A stretch of DNA of 43,206 bases from Caedibacter sp. 38-128. Lineage in GTDB: Bacteria; Pseudomonadota; Alphaproteobacteria; Caedimonadales; Caedimonadaceae. Positions 25,570 to 35,011 of this stretch are shown here, piece by piece. The translations under genes and the position numbers were made by a program. Within the stretch, counting starts at the first letter, position 1, and each line of letters opens with the position of its first letter. The notes below the pieces were generated by a model. That model saw only the letters and a program-made list of their open reading frames with translations. It had not been told where the DNA came from and did not search any database. Location: positions 1 through 43,206 of the forward strand of contig MKUU01000040.1 in NCBI GenBank assembly GCA_001898705.1, written 5' to 3'.

Positions 25570-27150
25570 TTAAATAGGAAGTTTGGTTGGTTTTGACCAA
25601 TTAACCCAATAGGTGACAAAAACACGAGTAAGTGTAGTTGCGGTAAACATGGAAATTAAAATACCAATCGCAAGTGTGATACCAAAACCTTTGACAGGTC
25701 CAGTTCCAAAAAGGAAAAGTGCTGCTGCGCCTATAAGTGTTGTAAGGTTAGAGTCAAGAATCGTATTCATTGCTTGACGGTAACCAACATCAATAGCAGA
25801 TAACATTTTCCGACCATGTCTCAGTTCTTCTTTGATGCGTTCATTAATCAGGACGTTTGCATCCACGGCCATCCCCATCGTAAGAGCAATACCAGCAATG
25901 CCTGGTAAAGTTAGTGTTGCGCCAATCAGTGAAAGAATAGCAACAGTTAAAATGAGATTGAACAACATGGCAATATTGGCAAAGAACCCAAAAAGCGAAT
26001 AAGCAACCAGCATAAAGACAGCAACCATAACAACTGAAAGCATAGTTGCATACCTTCCAGAGGCGATTGAATCAGCCCCCAAATCTGGTCCCACGGTACG
26101 CTCTTCAAGGACAACAAGAGGGGCAACCAAGGCACCAGCACGCATTAAAAGAGCTAAATCATTTGCTTCCTGGACCGTGAACTTTCCCATAATAACGCCA
26201 TTTCCACCTGTAATCGGTGTTTGGATGGTTGGCGCGCTTATCACTTTTCCATCAAGGACAATAGCTAATTGCCTATGAATATTTTGGCTTGTTATATCTC
26301 CAAATTTTTTGGCGCCTAAATTGTCGAATCGAAATGAAACTTGCGGACGATGGTACTCATCAAAATTTACTCCCGCATCGACAAGACTTTCTCCACCAAG
26401 AAGATTTTCTTTACGCACCACATAGAAGATTTTTCTTCCATCTTGCCGTACGTCATCACTTGGTAAAATTTCAGTACTTGGGGGAGCGACGTCTTCTAGA
26501 TTAGAGGCATAAGGGTGTTCATCATGCAGTAGGCGAAACGTCATTTTTGCTGTTTTTCCAAGCAAATTTTTAACACGCCCAGGATCAGAAAGCCCTGGAA
26601 TTTGAATCAAAATACGGTCATCTCCTTGACGTTGAATGCTCGGCTCTTTTGTGCCTAGTTCATCAATTCGTCGACGGACGATCTCGATTGATTGATCCAC
26701 AATACTTCGCTGACGTTCTGCAATTGACGCGTTTGTAAAAGTGATTTTACAAATCTTTCCTTCTAAAATTACCTCAAGTTCTGGATCCATTTTTTTGATA
26801 ATAGCGTTTATCTTTTCAGCTTGGTTTTGATCACGCAGCTGAAAAGTAATGAAGTCTCCTGTCGAGTCTAAGGAAAGATCGAGATAGCCTATTTTTTCAG
26901 CGCGCAACGTTTTCCGAAGACTATCGAGGGTAAAGGAGAGACGTTCTTTTAAGCCAGCTTTGACATCGACTTCAAGCAATAAGTGAGATCCTCCTTGCAG
27001 GTCTAGGCCTAGATTAACTCGTTCATGTGGAAACCAGGATGGAACTTTTTTAAGCGTCTCTTCACTCACAAAATTAGGAAAAGCATAAATAAGACCAAAC
27101 AAGCATAAAATGAAGGATGTAAGAACTTTCCATCGCGCAAAAGTTAACAT
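25570..27150 (-). CDS. secD: Protein translocase subunit SecD
   Basis: The 526-residue SecD has the expected layout. A first membrane segment is followed by the periplasmic domain with NLGLDLQGGSH and the P1 region (LIQIPGL, then IVRRRIDELG). The five-segment membrane domain carries GMAVDANVLINERIKEE. With SecF it pulls exported proteins off SecYEG in the periplasm. It starts nine bases after yajC and ends 14 bases before secF. Confidence 0.97.
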   Translation of the reverse strand: MLTFARWKVLTSFILCLFGLIYAFPNFVSEETLKKVPSWFPHERVNLGLDLQGGSHLLLEVDVKAGLKERLSFTLDSLRKTLRAEKIGYLDLSLDSTGDFITFQLRDQNQAEKINAIIKKMDPELEVILEGKICKITFTNASIAERQRSIVDQSIEIVRRRIDELGTKEPSIQRQGDDRILIQIPGLSDPGRVKNLLGKTAKMTFRLLHDEHPYASNLEDVAPPSTEILPSDDVRQDGRKIFYVVRKENLLGGESLVDAGVNFDEYHRPQVSFRFDNLGAKKFGDITSQNIHRQLAIVLDGKVISAPTIQTPITGGNGVIMGKFTVQEANDLALLMRAGALVAPLVVLEERTVGPDLGADSIASGRYATMLSVVMVAVFMLVAYSLFGFFANIAMLFNLILTVAILSLIGATLTLPGIAGIALTMGMAVDANVLINERIKEELRHGRKMLSAIDVGYRQAMNTILDSNLTTLIGAAALFLFGTGPVKGFGITLAIGILISMFTATTLTRVFVTYWVNWSKPTKLPI

Positions 27151-27159
27151 TTGTGTAGC

Positions 27160-27621
27160 CTATTTCTTAGCCTTTTTTACAACGGATTCTTGGGCGGTAG
27201 CTTTCGGTTTATTATTTTTTAGCGTCGCTACAGTTGGCTTCTTTGCTTTAATCGGGGACTCAGATTTAGTTTCTTCTTTATTGCTTAAAGGTTGTGGCTT
27301 TGTGAGAACATGAGCGATCATGGAACGAACAATGCGTACATTAACATTTGCAGCAATCTCAACGATAACTTCATTGTCATTTTCAATTTTAGTGATTGTT
27401 CCGATCACACCGCCAGAAGTAACGACTTGATCGCCGCGACGTAAAGCATTTAACATTTCTCGATGTTCTTTAGCCTTTTTTGTCTGAGGGCGTATAACAA
27501 TAAAGTATAAGGCGGCAAAGAGGACCACGAGAGGGGCAAAACTCATAAAATCTAAGCCTTGAGCGGCTCCCGGAGCTGCTTGAGCATATGCTTCAGGGAA
27601 AATAATATTTAATAAGTACAT
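27160..27621 (-). CDS. yajC: Sec translocase accessory protein YajC
   Basis: YajC joins SecDF in the holo-translocon. The N-terminus has one membrane segment (LVVLFAALYFIVIRP) followed by the family signature QTKKAKEHREMLNALRRGD and the short beta domain VTSGGVIGTI. At 153 residues it is longer than the E. coli protein because of a Lys-rich, disordered-looking C-terminal tail. The 79-base gap before it is one of the largest in the block and may hold a promoter, but no clear hexamers were found. Confidence 0.95.
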   Translation of the reverse strand: MYLLNIIFPEAYAQAAPGAAQGLDFMSFAPLVVLFAALYFIVIRPQTKKAKEHREMLNALRRGDQVVTSGGVIGTITKIENDNEVIVEIAANVNVRIVRSMIAHVLTKPQPLSNKEETKSESPIKAKKPTVATLKNNKPKATAQESVVKKAKK

Positions 27622-27700
27622 TCAATTCATCCTTAATTAAGTTCAATAACAAAAATACACTTTAGCGATAAATTGGAGAAAGGGCAAATCCGTTATTATT

Positions 27701-28807
27701 TTATTCTAAATAAAGTTCTGGGTTAACAACTTTCCCATTTTGTTTCATATTGCGCAACTCAAAATGAAGTTGAGGCTCATTGACGCTGCCAGTATTTCCA
27801 ACAAGAGCAATAGATTGGCCTTTTTGAACTTTCGCACCGCGTTCTACAAGAAGTTTCGCTGCATGCCCATAAGAACTCATCCACCCGCCTGGGTGCTTGA
27901 GCAAAATGAGGTTTCCAAATCCTTGCATTTCGTTTCCAGCATACACGACAACTCCGTCTTCAATCGCAATAATTGGCGTGCCTTTTGGCGCAGCAATGTT
28001 AATCCCATCGTTTTGTAAAGTACCTTGCCCCGGTCCAAAACTAGAAATGATTTTTCCTTTAACCGGCCATGAGAATTTAGGTGCTTCTGAAGGTGATTTT
28101 TTAGTGTTGGATGTATTTACGTCTTTCTGAACAGGCGGGAATTTTTCAATTTGAGGAGAAGGGATTGATTCATCTTGATCAAGATCGGCTTCAGCAACAG
28201 ACGGCACTTCTTCAGAGGGTATTTGCTTCTTAGAATTTTTGTTTGGGCTTGAGGGCAAAGGCGGAGCTTGCTCTGGCAAATTATTAGTTTCTTGCAACAT
28301 TGCTTTCTTTTCTTGTTGAAGCGATGCTATGAGCTCTTTTTCGGCGTCAGTTAATTTCCTTTTAGGTTTGGAAGCAGGAAGAATTGCTGGAGCTGTATCC
28401 ATATCATCGCCGGTGTCTTCTAATGTCGTTTCTGTTGAAAATTTTTCTTCAGACATGAAGGAATCCTTAATAGGAGCATCTTCTGTGAGGCGTAAATGTT
28501 GTCCAGGTTTTAATGCGTAAGGTTTTTTTAAATTATTTAAGGCAATGAGTTGATAAGCTGGGACGCCAGTTTTTTGAGCAATCATAACAAGCGTCTCATT
28601 TTCACCCACAATAATTGTTTTAGGCTTTAAATTATGCTGGTGGGGGTTTTCAAGGTTCGGCCCCGGAGAAAGAGGAGCAGGTGTAGTTGAAGGTTGTGGC
28701 AAGGAATATCCATAACTTACGGGAGCCGGGGGGCCTTTGCGAGATTCACATGCCGTCAAGAGAAGGACAAAAAGAATAAGTAAAGAGAAAGAGTTAATTT
28801 TTTTCAT
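27701..28807 (-). CDS. nlpD: NlpD-like lipoprotein (LysM plus degenerate LytM/M23 domain)
   Basis: I chose ATG 28807 over an in-frame TTG at 28822; it gives 368 residues and an ideal lipoprotein signal ending LLTAC (Cys20). A LysM repeat (ETLVMIAQKTGVPAYQLI) and a Pro/Lys/Glu-rich linker precede a C-terminal LytM domain. The zinc ligands are lost: the usual HxGxD reads NDGIN, and HLHFE reads QLHFE. E. coli NlpD is degenerate at the same sites and activates the amidase AmiC instead of cutting peptidoglycan. The same role is inferred here. It follows surE immediately. Confidence 0.9.
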   Translation of the reverse strand: MKKINSFSLLILFVLLLTACESRKGPPAPVSYGYSLPQPSTTPAPLSPGPNLENPHQHNLKPKTIIVGENETLVMIAQKTGVPAYQLIALNNLKKPYALKPGQHLRLTEDAPIKDSFMSEEKFSTETTLEDTGDDMDTAPAILPASKPKRKLTDAEKELIASLQQEKKAMLQETNNLPEQAPPLPSSPNKNSKKQIPSEEVPSVAEADLDQDESIPSPQIEKFPPVQKDVNTSNTKKSPSEAPKFSWPVKGKIISSFGPGQGTLQNDGINIAAPKGTPIIAIEDGVVVYAGNEMQGFGNLILLKHPGGWMSSYGHAAKLLVERGAKVQKGQSIALVGNTGSVNEPQLHFELRNMKQNGKVVNPELYLE

Positions 28808-28808
28808 G

Positions 28809-29588
28809 TTATAAAAAAGCAAGTTTTAAGGTTTCAAGAGTTGAAGAATGCGTTAAATCTAAATGAAGAGGTGTGATTGAAATAGCACCATCTTGGACTG
28901 CTTCCAGATCTGTATCAGATTCAGTCGGGCTATTATCTCGAATTGTTCCACCAATCCAGAAAAAAGGTCTTCCACGAGGATCCTTCCATTCAAAAATGGA
29001 ATCATTAATATTGCGAAGACCTTGTTTAACAACGCGAACCCCTTTGATTTTCTCTAGAGAAATATGAGGAAAGTTAATGTTTAATAGAACATCAATTGGC
29101 CATGTTTGGGTCAAGAGTCTTTTAATAACTTCAGGTGCAAAGTGTTGAGCAGGCTCGTAAGAAAAATTCGTATGATCCGAAATTTCTTGGCTTAAAGCAA
29201 TCGCCGGCACACCAAAAAGGGTCGCTTCCATGGCTGCTGCGACTGTCCCGGAATAGGTTACATCCTCTCCAAGATTGCTTCCATGATTAACGCCAGATAA
29301 CATAAGATCAGGAGGGCGGTCGGTGATTAGTTTATTGAGCGCAATCATCACACAATCAGTGGGCGTTCCATCAATAGAAAAAGTTTTCTCGCCTAGTTGA
29401 CGAGTTCTTAAGGGACGACCCAAGGTTAATGAATGAGCAGCACCACTTTGTTCGGACTCAGGAGCAACAATCCAAATATCATCACTTAAAGTACGAGCAA
29501 TTTTCTCTAAAATTTTCAGTCCTGGGGCATGAATACCATCATCGTTTGACAGAAGGATTCTAAGAGGTTGGTCCGTTCGTTTAATCAT
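28809..29588 (-). CDS. surE: 5'/3'-nucleotidase SurE
   Basis: SurE is a metal-dependent phosphatase acting on nucleoside monophosphates. The N-terminal [13 protein letters not shown], with the metal-binding Asp-Asp, is intact, as are [15 protein letters not shown] and [18 protein letters not shown]. The 259-residue length is usual. The start overlaps the serS stop as ATGA, giving coupled translation. The pcm gene that often follows surE is absent. Confidence 0.97.
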   Translation of the reverse strand: MIKRTDQPLRILLSNDDGIHAPGLKILEKIARTLSDDIWIVAPESEQSGAAHSLTLGRPLRTRQLGEKTFSIDGTPTDCVMIALNKLITDRPPDLMLSGVNHGSNLGEDVTYSGTVAAAMEATLFGVPAIALSQEISDHTNFSYEPAQHFAPEVIKRLLTQTWPIDVLLNINFPHISLEKIKGVRVVKQGLRNINDSIFEWKDPRGRPFFWIGGTIRDNSPTESDTDLEAVQDGAISITPLHLDLTHSSTLETLKLAFL

Positions 29589-30868
29589 GCCAATATTCTT
29601 TCCTGACCATTCATATAGGGGCGCAAGGCTTCAGGAATGATGACTGAGCCATCTTCTTGTTGATAATTTTCTAAAATAGCAATTAAAGCTCGCCCAACAG
29701 CCACACCAGAGCCATTAAGCGTATGAACTAATTCAACAGATTTTTTAGCTGATGCGCTTGCTGTAGGGCGGTAGCGAGCATGCATACGTCTTGCTTGATA
29801 GTCTCCGCAGTTAGAGCAACTTGAAATCTCTCGATAACAATTTTCACCAGGGAGCCAAACCTCTAGATCATATGTTTTATGGGGACTTAAACCGGTATCA
29901 CCCGCACATAGCATCATCACGCGATAGGGCAATTTGAGCCGTTTGAGGACTTCTTCGGCACATTTGGTCATGCGTTCATGTTCTTCTTTTGAATTCTCAG
30001 GCAGCGTAATACTGACTAATTCCACTTTATAAAATTGATGCTGACGAATCATCCCACGCGTATCTTTTCCTGCGGCACCCGCTTCTGATCTAAAGCAAGG
30101 GGTATAAGCAGCATAACGAAGGGGCAAAGCAGATTCTTCAAGTATTTCTTCACGAATTAAATTTGTTAATGAAACTTCGGAAGTCGGAATAAGCCAAAGA
30201 CCATCTGTTGTTAAAAATTGTTCCCCCCGCATTTTAGGAAGTTGTGCTGTTCCGAATAAAGCTTCATCTCGTACGAGAAGGGGCGGCGAGACCTCTTGAT
30301 ATCCATGCTCACGGCTGTGGAGATCTAACATAAACTGTCCAAGAGCCCGTTCAAGCCGTGCAAGGTCTCCTTTTAGCACCACAAAACGTGCACCCGACAT
30401 TTTAGCGGCTGTCTTGAAATCCATTAATCCCAAAGCTTCTCCAACTTCAAAGTGGCGCTTGGGGGTAAAGTTAAAAGAAGAAGGATCGCCCCAGTGACGA
30501 ATGGCGACATTATCAGAATCGTCTTTGCCATCTGGAACTTCATCGAAAAGGATATTCGGGATCATACCAAGGGTATTGGTGAGGTTAAGTGCGACTTCTT
30601 GCTCTTGATGCTCTAATTGAGGAAGGAGCTCTTTAATCTGATTAGCACGCGAGATTTTTTCTGTTGGTTCAAGGCCTTGCTGTTTAGCCTCGCCAATCAC
30701 ACGAGCTAAAGTGTTTCTTTCATTCTGTAGTTCTTGGATTTGTGTTTGATAAGCTCTACGTTCACTGTCAAGTGCAAGCACTTGTGTGGAAAGGGGTTGG
30801 GCGCCGCGTCGCTGGAGCGCTTTGTCAAGACTTTCTGGATTCTCACGAATCCACTTAATATCAAGCAT
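29585..30868 (-). CDS. serS: Seryl-tRNA synthetase
   Basis: SerRS charges tRNA-Ser. I set the start at ATG 30868 ([10 protein letters not shown]), the usual SerRS N-terminus, giving 427 residues. A longer in-frame extension to 30988 runs through tatC and is not credible. The N-terminal coiled-coil arm lies at about 30-100. Class II motifs are visible as [12 protein letters not shown] and, near the end, [20 protein letters not shown]. The start overlaps the tatC stop by eight bases, and the stop overlaps surE. Confidence 0.97.
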   Translation of the reverse strand: MLDIKWIRENPESLDKALQRRGAQPLSTQVLALDSERRAYQTQIQELQNERNTLARVIGEAKQQGLEPTEKISRANQIKELLPQLEHQEQEVALNLTNTLGMIPNILFDEVPDGKDDSDNVAIRHWGDPSSFNFTPKRHFEVGEALGLMDFKTAAKMSGARFVVLKGDLARLERALGQFMLDLHSREHGYQEVSPPLLVRDEALFGTAQLPKMRGEQFLTTDGLWLIPTSEVSLTNLIREEILEESALPLRYAAYTPCFRSEAGAAGKDTRGMIRQHQFYKVELVSITLPENSKEEHERMTKCAEEVLKRLKLPYRVMMLCAGDTGLSPHKTYDLEVWLPGENCYREISSCSNCGDYQARRMHARYRPTASASAKKSVELVHTLNGSGVAVGRALIAILENYQQEDGSVIIPEALRPYMNGQERILA

Positions 30869-31616
30869 GTGATCCTCGTTTTTCAAAGAAATATACACAA
30901 AAAATAGATGTTTCGTACAAGAAGTAAAGAGGGAAAGCGAGACCAAGCATCGAAAGAACATCTGGGGGGGTAGCAAAAGCGGCAACAATTAATATTAATA
31001 AAAAAGCATATTTTCTTTTATTGGCTAACGCATGAGAGGTAATGACGCCAATTCTACCGAGAAGAATTAAAAGAACAGGAAGTAAAAAACTCGTCCCAAA
31101 AGCAAGAATGAGCTGCATGACAATTGAAAGGTACTCACTGACTCGAGCTTCGAGTTGAATAGGAAGAATATTGCTGGCTTTTGTTTCTTCAAAAGCAAGA
31201 AAAAATTTCCAAGCGGGAGGAATAATAAGGTAATAGGCAAATGTGGCGCCGATTCCAAAAAATAAGGGCGTTAACATTAAGAAGGGGAGAAGAACTTTTC
31301 TTTCAACTGGAAACAAGCCAGGAGAAATGAAAAGCCATACTTGGATCGCTAAAAGAGGGAGCGTGATAAATGTCGCGGTAAAAAGAGCAACTTTCAGATA
31401 GGTCATAAAAGCTTCAGCAAGACCCGTATAAATAAGACGACGGCCGGTTTTTCCTTCAAGAACGTTTGCAAGTGGTTTTACAAGAATGGCAAAAATCTCA
31501 TCAGAAAATTGATAGCTCACAATAAAAGCAAGGAGAAAGCTTCCCAAGACATAGATGAGCCTACGTCGAAGTTCAAGGAGGTGATCAACAAGGGGAGTGG
31601 CGACTTTCTCACTCAT
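30861..31616 (-). CDS. tatC: Sec-independent translocase TatC
   Basis: TatC is the six-span core of the twin-arginine translocon that recognises the RR signal. The 251-residue protein has the N-terminal [14 protein letters not shown] motif with its conserved Glu and Arg. Six membrane segments follow, with the conserved FEETKAS-type loop near the third. It overlaps tatB by eight bases and serS by eight bases. Confidence 0.96.
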   Translation of the reverse strand: MSEKVATPLVDHLLELRRRLIYVLGSFLLAFIVSYQFSDEIFAILVKPLANVLEGKTGRRLIYTGLAEAFMTYLKVALFTATFITLPLLAIQVWLFISPGLFPVERKVLLPFLMLTPLFFGIGATFAYYLIIPPAWKFFLAFEETKASNILPIQLEARVSEYLSIVMQLILAFGTSFLLPVLLILLGRIGVITSHALANKRKYAFLLILIVAAFATPPDVLSMLGLAFPLYFLYETSIFCVYFFEKRGSHA

Positions 31617-31887
31617 GTTTTTCTTTTCTAACCGTCTTTTTTTTAGGAGTCTTTGTTTGTGAGTTCGTTTTTAGATGTTTTTTATTGTGAGCTTCAACAT
31701 ATTCATCAAAAACACCATCTTCAACGTAATCATCCAAACCTTGACGTAACTGTTGACTAAGATGGCGGATTTTTTGAAGCCATCGTCCACATTGATAAAG
31801 CACACGAGGAAGCTCTTTGGGGCCTATTAAAATAAGCGCTGCGATCAGGATAATGAGTATTTCACTAAAGGCGCCAAATTCAAACAT
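31609..31887 (-). CDS. tatB: Sec-independent translocase TatB
   Basis: The 92-residue protein has a short N-terminal membrane helix (FSEILIILIAALILIGPKELP) followed by an amphipathic helix and a basic tail. These are the TatA/B features, and the Glu near residue 8 is the TatB type. TatB docks the Tat substrate on TatC. It is shorter than many alphaproteobacterial TatB proteins. Confidence 0.88.
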   Translation of the reverse strand: MFEFGAFSEILIILIAALILIGPKELPRVLYQCGRWLQKIRHLSQQLRQGLDDYVEDGVFDEYVEAHNKKHLKTNSQTKTPKKKTVRKEKHE

Positions 31888-31897
31888 TTAACAATTG

Positions 31898-32110
31898 CTA
31901 GCTTTTCTTTTTAGGTTTTTTAGAAGGCGTTTTGGAAGGCTTTTTAGAGGAAACAATTTTTTTTTGTGCGGGTTCTTCATCATTCAGTCCTTTTTTAAAG
32001 GCCTTAAGACCTTTTGCAAAATCGGACATAAGTTGAGGAAGCTTTCCTGCGCCAAAAACGAGAAAAGCAACTAGAATAAGAAGTAAGATATGACTTGTAC
32101 TTAAACCCAT
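31898..32110 (-). CDS. tatA: Sec-independent translocase TatA
   Basis: The 70-residue protein has the N-terminal helix with the conserved [11 protein letters not shown] hinge, an amphipathic helix, and a Lys/Ser/Pro-rich tail. TatA oligomers form the passage for folded Tat substrates. It is ten bases upstream of tatB, in the standard tatABC order. Confidence 0.93.
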   Translation of the reverse strand: MGLSTSHILLLILVAFLVFGAGKLPQLMSDFAKGLKAFKKGLNDEEPAQKKIVSSKKPSKTPSKKPKKKS

Positions 32111-32126
32111 TTAAATTTCCTTCATA

Positions 32127-32801
32127 TTATCCAATGATAAATTCAATTCCCTTAAGCAACTTTTTAATAGGAGCCTCTAGAAGCCAACTAATGGGGCTAA
32201 AATGAAAGCCTAACCCCGTTAAGATTAAAGGTAAAATCATAAGCCCACCAATTAATATAGCCATGCTCCACCTCTCAAGTCCAGCAATCTGTTGTCCCAG
32301 TTGGCGAGGTAATAGAGCAACAGCAATACGTCCTCCATCAAGAGGCAAGATAGGCAGTAAATTAAAGGCGGCAAGCACAACGTTTGTATAAAGAGAAGTC
32401 TTCATGATCTCAATTAAATAAATATTAGGGTCAGTTTCTAAACTTAAATTCTTGAGAACCAAAGCTGAAATAATGGCAAGTACCATGTTTGTTAAAGGAC
32501 CTGCGGCAGCAACCAAAATCGTATCCCACCGTGGATTTTTAAGACGCTCAAAAGCGACAGGAACGGGTTTCGCATATCCAAACAAGAAAGGCGCTTGACT
32601 CAAAAGTAGAATGCCAGGGATGACAATGGTGCCTAAAGGGTCAATGTGTTTAAAGGGGTTAAAGCTTACACGCCCTAGGCGGTAAGCTGTATCATCGCCT
32701 CTTAAATAGGCAACAAGACCATGAGCCGCTTCATGAAAAGTGATTGCAATCATGATCGGAAGTCCCAGGATTGAAATCTTAATGAATAATTCGCTAATCA
32801 C
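32127..32801 (-). CDS. Site-2 protease family (M50) membrane metalloprotease
   Basis: The 224-residue integral membrane protein carries the zinc motif HEAAH at residues 23-27 and the second motif LLPILPLDGGRI, which holds the Asp zinc ligand. This short form has no PDZ domain, so it is not RseP. Substrates of such short M50 proteins are largely unknown; regulated intramembrane cleavage is the family role. It lies between a SPOR gene and tatA, where other alphaproteobacteria often carry scpA/scpB. Confidence 0.93.
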   Translation of the reverse strand: MISELFIKISILGLPIMIAITFHEAAHGLVAYLRGDDTAYRLGRVSFNPFKHIDPLGTIVIPGILLLSQAPFLFGYAKPVPVAFERLKNPRWDTILVAAAGPLTNMVLAIISALVLKNLSLETDPNIYLIEIMKTSLYTNVVLAAFNLLPILPLDGGRIAVALLPRQLGQQIAGLERWSMAILIGGLMILPLILTGLGFHFSPISWLLEAPIKKLLKGIEFIIG

Positions 32802-32811
32802 GTTTTTATCT

Positions 32812-33669
32812 TCATCTTTTTTTGACTCGACACCCTAAAGTAATATTATGTTTTGCGCTAATCTTTGTAAGCTCTTGACAGAGATGTTGGGCTTCTTTTT
32901 TCGTTAAAGAGCCAGCAATGAGACGAATTCTTACGCCTGTATCATTGCCTAAATCAACTTTTTTAAATTCCGGTTTAAGATGAAGAAGATAAGGCTTGAG
33001 CACTTGCCGTGAACTTAAGCGTTTCCATTCTGACTTTGCTTGTTCTTCCGTTTTAAGAGTTCCGAGTTGTAAGCAGTATCGTTCTTGGGAAGATGTATTT
33101 TTCTCTTGAGAAGTTTTTACATTAGAACCTGAGATTGCAACATTTGCTGGTTTAACTTCTTCTAAATCATTTTCCTTAGAAAGACCATTTGATGTTTCTT
33201 TTTGGATTTCTGACGTTTGAATTTTGGGCGAATTTTGATTGTCTTTGCTCGCTTTAGCAGCTGGCAGAGATAATTCTGTCTTATCTTCTAAAAATTCACC
33301 TATAAACTCTTCAGGTAAGCTTAAAGGGCGCGCAATAGGTTCTTCAGGACCTCCTAATAAATGCTCAACTTTTTGTGAGTCTTGGGTATTAGAAAGTTTT
33401 TGATATATTGTTTTATCTTCATGAGTGTCTTTAGGATTCGTAGTGGGTCGTACTTTTGCGGGGCCCTCTAATGGTTTTATAATAGGAATTGTTCCTGCTG
33501 GGAGCTGATCTGATCCTGGGTCCGTGATCCGCCAGAAGCCAAATAATGAGACTGCAACGATACAAAGTCCGATCACATAACGTAAAGGCGTATTCAGGAA
33601 GAGGGCTTTGAATGATGTACTAGGCTTATTTTGAGAATAACGTTCTTGATCCCACTTGCTTTGCTGCAT
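32812..33669 (-). CDS. SPOR-domain protein of the nagZ-tat neighbourhood
   Basis: I chose ATG 33669 (MQQSKWDQER) because AAAGGAG lies eight bases upstream; an earlier ATG would add 11 residues. The 285-residue protein has one membrane segment (about 30-47), a long acidic periplasmic linker and a C-terminal SPOR domain (YCLQLGTLKTEEQA, then a basic end). SPOR proteins bind denuded glycan at the septum. Alphaproteobacteria commonly carry such a gene upstream of this cluster. It is the first gene of the 12-kb minus-strand block and is divergent from erpA. Confidence 0.85.
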   Translation of the reverse strand: MQQSKWDQERYSQNKPSTSFKALFLNTPLRYVIGLCIVAVSLFGFWRITDPGSDQLPAGTIPIIKPLEGPAKVRPTTNPKDTHEDKTIYQKLSNTQDSQKVEHLLGGPEEPIARPLSLPEEFIGEFLEDKTELSLPAAKASKDNQNSPKIQTSEIQKETSNGLSKENDLEEVKPANVAISGSNVKTSQEKNTSSQERYCLQLGTLKTEEQAKSEWKRLSSRQVLKPYLLHLKPEFKKVDLGNDTGVRIRLIAGSLTKKEAQHLCQELTKISAKHNITLGCRVKKR

Positions 33670-33777
33670 TAAATAATCTCCTTTGACGGGAAAGAAATTC
33701 ATCTTGTTTTCATTTTACTTTGCTTCTGCTATTTATAGTAAAAAAAAGGCTGTGTCAAAAATCACCTAGGAAATTTT

Positions 33778-34161
33778 ATGACTGAGATTCTTTCCGATAT
33801 GCCCTTGCAAACGACTTCTGTGATAGAAGGAGCAGGGTTTTTTATGTCTTCAAGAGCAGAAAATCAAATTTTAGCTCTTAGGAGGGAGGATCAAAAGCAA
33901 CAACGGCTACGTGTCAACGTAGATAGTGGGGGGTGCGCAGGCTTTCAATATACTTTGCATTTTGAGAATACATATTTAGAGGAAGATATCATTTTCTCAT
34001 CGCCTGCACAGGTTGAAGTTATTATGGATAAAATGACTTATGAAATCCTTCAAGGTTCAACCATAGATTATGTTGAAGAACTTATCGGGGCAGCTTTTGT
34101 CATCAAGAATCCTAATGCAAAGTCAGCTTGTGGTTGTGGTAATTCCTTTTCGGTGATTTAA
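33778..34161 (+). CDS. erpA: Iron-sulfur insertion protein ErpA/IscA type
   Basis: The HesB/IscA fold is complete, with three metal-binding cysteines: Cys53 in SGGCAGFQY, and Cys118 and Cys120 in ACGCGNSF. These A-type carriers hand Fe-S clusters to target enzymes. The 127-residue length includes about 20 extra N-terminal residues. The placement directly before xth is usual in alphaproteobacteria, supporting ErpA over IscA. The aconitase gene downstream is a likely client class. Confidence 0.93.
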   Translation: MTEILSDMPLQTTSVIEGAGFFMSSRAENQILALRREDQKQQRLRVNVDSGGCAGFQYTLHFENTYLEEDIIFSSPAQVEVIMDKMTYEILQGSTIDYVEELIGAAFVIKNPNAKSACGCGNSFSVI

Positions 34162-34944
34162 ATGAAGATTGTGACATGGAATGTTAACTCCATTAAGGCG
34201 CGACTTTCAATTGTTGTGAATTGGCTTCGCGAAAACACCCCCGACATTGTTTTGCTTCAAGAAATTAAATGCGAGAATTCTGCTTTTCCATCAGAGGTTT
34301 TTGAGGATCTTGGTTACAATATCGCGTTGCATGGCCAGAAAACTTACCATGGTGTTGCTATTTTATCCAAATTCCCTATTGAAGATGTTGTACGAGGTCT
34401 GCCGGATTTTGAAGATCCGCAATCGCGTTATATTGAGGCTTTAGTAGGCTCTGTGCGTGTTGCATCCATTTATGTTCCTAATGGCCAGGAAGTAGGATCT
34501 GATAAATTCTATTATAAGTTAAATTTCTATCAAAAACTCAAAGCTCACATGAAGAAATCCTTAGAAGCAAAAGAGATTGCTGTTTGGGGAGGTGATTATA
34601 ATGTGGCTCCTTTTCTTGCTGATGGACCGAATGAAGAGGCTTTTAAAGGCGAGAAAATTTTAACAAGCCCAAAAGAACGAGAGGCTTTTCGCGAGCTTTT
34701 ATGGTTGGGCCTCACGGATGCGATTCGCGTCCAATACCCGGAAGGGACTCCTCAAGGCGAACATCTTTTCAGTTGGTGGGATTACCGAGCTAATTCATGG
34801 GCACAAAATAAAGGGTTTCGCATTGATCATCTTTTGCTTTCACCGCAAGCTGCGGATCGTTTTGAATCAGCCGGCATTGAATCCGAAACACGCGCCCTTG
34901 AGAAAGCATCTGACCATGCTCCTGTTTGGGTAAAATTGGGCTAA
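34162..34944 (+). CDS. xth: Exodeoxyribonuclease III
   Basis: Exonuclease III is an AP endonuclease of base-excision repair. Catalytic motifs are visible: WNVNSIKAR, LLQEIKC with the metal-binding Glu, GGDYNVAP, RIDHLLLS and the final SDHAPVW with the general-base His. The 260-residue length is normal. The start directly follows the erpA stop, so the pair is probably one transcript. Confidence 0.96.
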   Translation: MKIVTWNVNSIKARLSIVVNWLRENTPDIVLLQEIKCENSAFPSEVFEDLGYNIALHGQKTYHGVAILSKFPIEDVVRGLPDFEDPQSRYIEALVGSVRVASIYVPNGQEVGSDKFYYKLNFYQKLKAHMKKSLEAKEIAVWGGDYNVAPFLADGPNEEAFKGEKILTSPKEREAFRELLWLGLTDAIRVQYPEGTPQGEHLFSWWDYRANSWAQNKGFRIDHLLLSPQAADRFESAGIESETRALEKASDHAPVWVKLG

Positions 34945-35011
34945 TCAATGACTATTCGAGCTCTTAAGGCTGTGATAAAGTTATTCTTATAAGTCTAAAC
35001 AGGGGGGTGTA

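Noticed and set aside
25555-25600. secF start at 25600
   Set aside because: It would overlap secD by 31 bases. ATG 25555 has a good ribosome binding site and a normal SecF N-terminus.
28807-28822. TTG start at 28822 for the NlpD-like gene
   Set aside because: ATG 28807 gives a typical lipoprotein signal right after the surE stop; the TTG lies inside surE.
30868-30988. Longer serS start at 30988
   Set aside because: It would add 40 residues unlike any SerRS and run through the tatC coding region. [10 protein letters not shown] at 30868 is the usual N-terminus.
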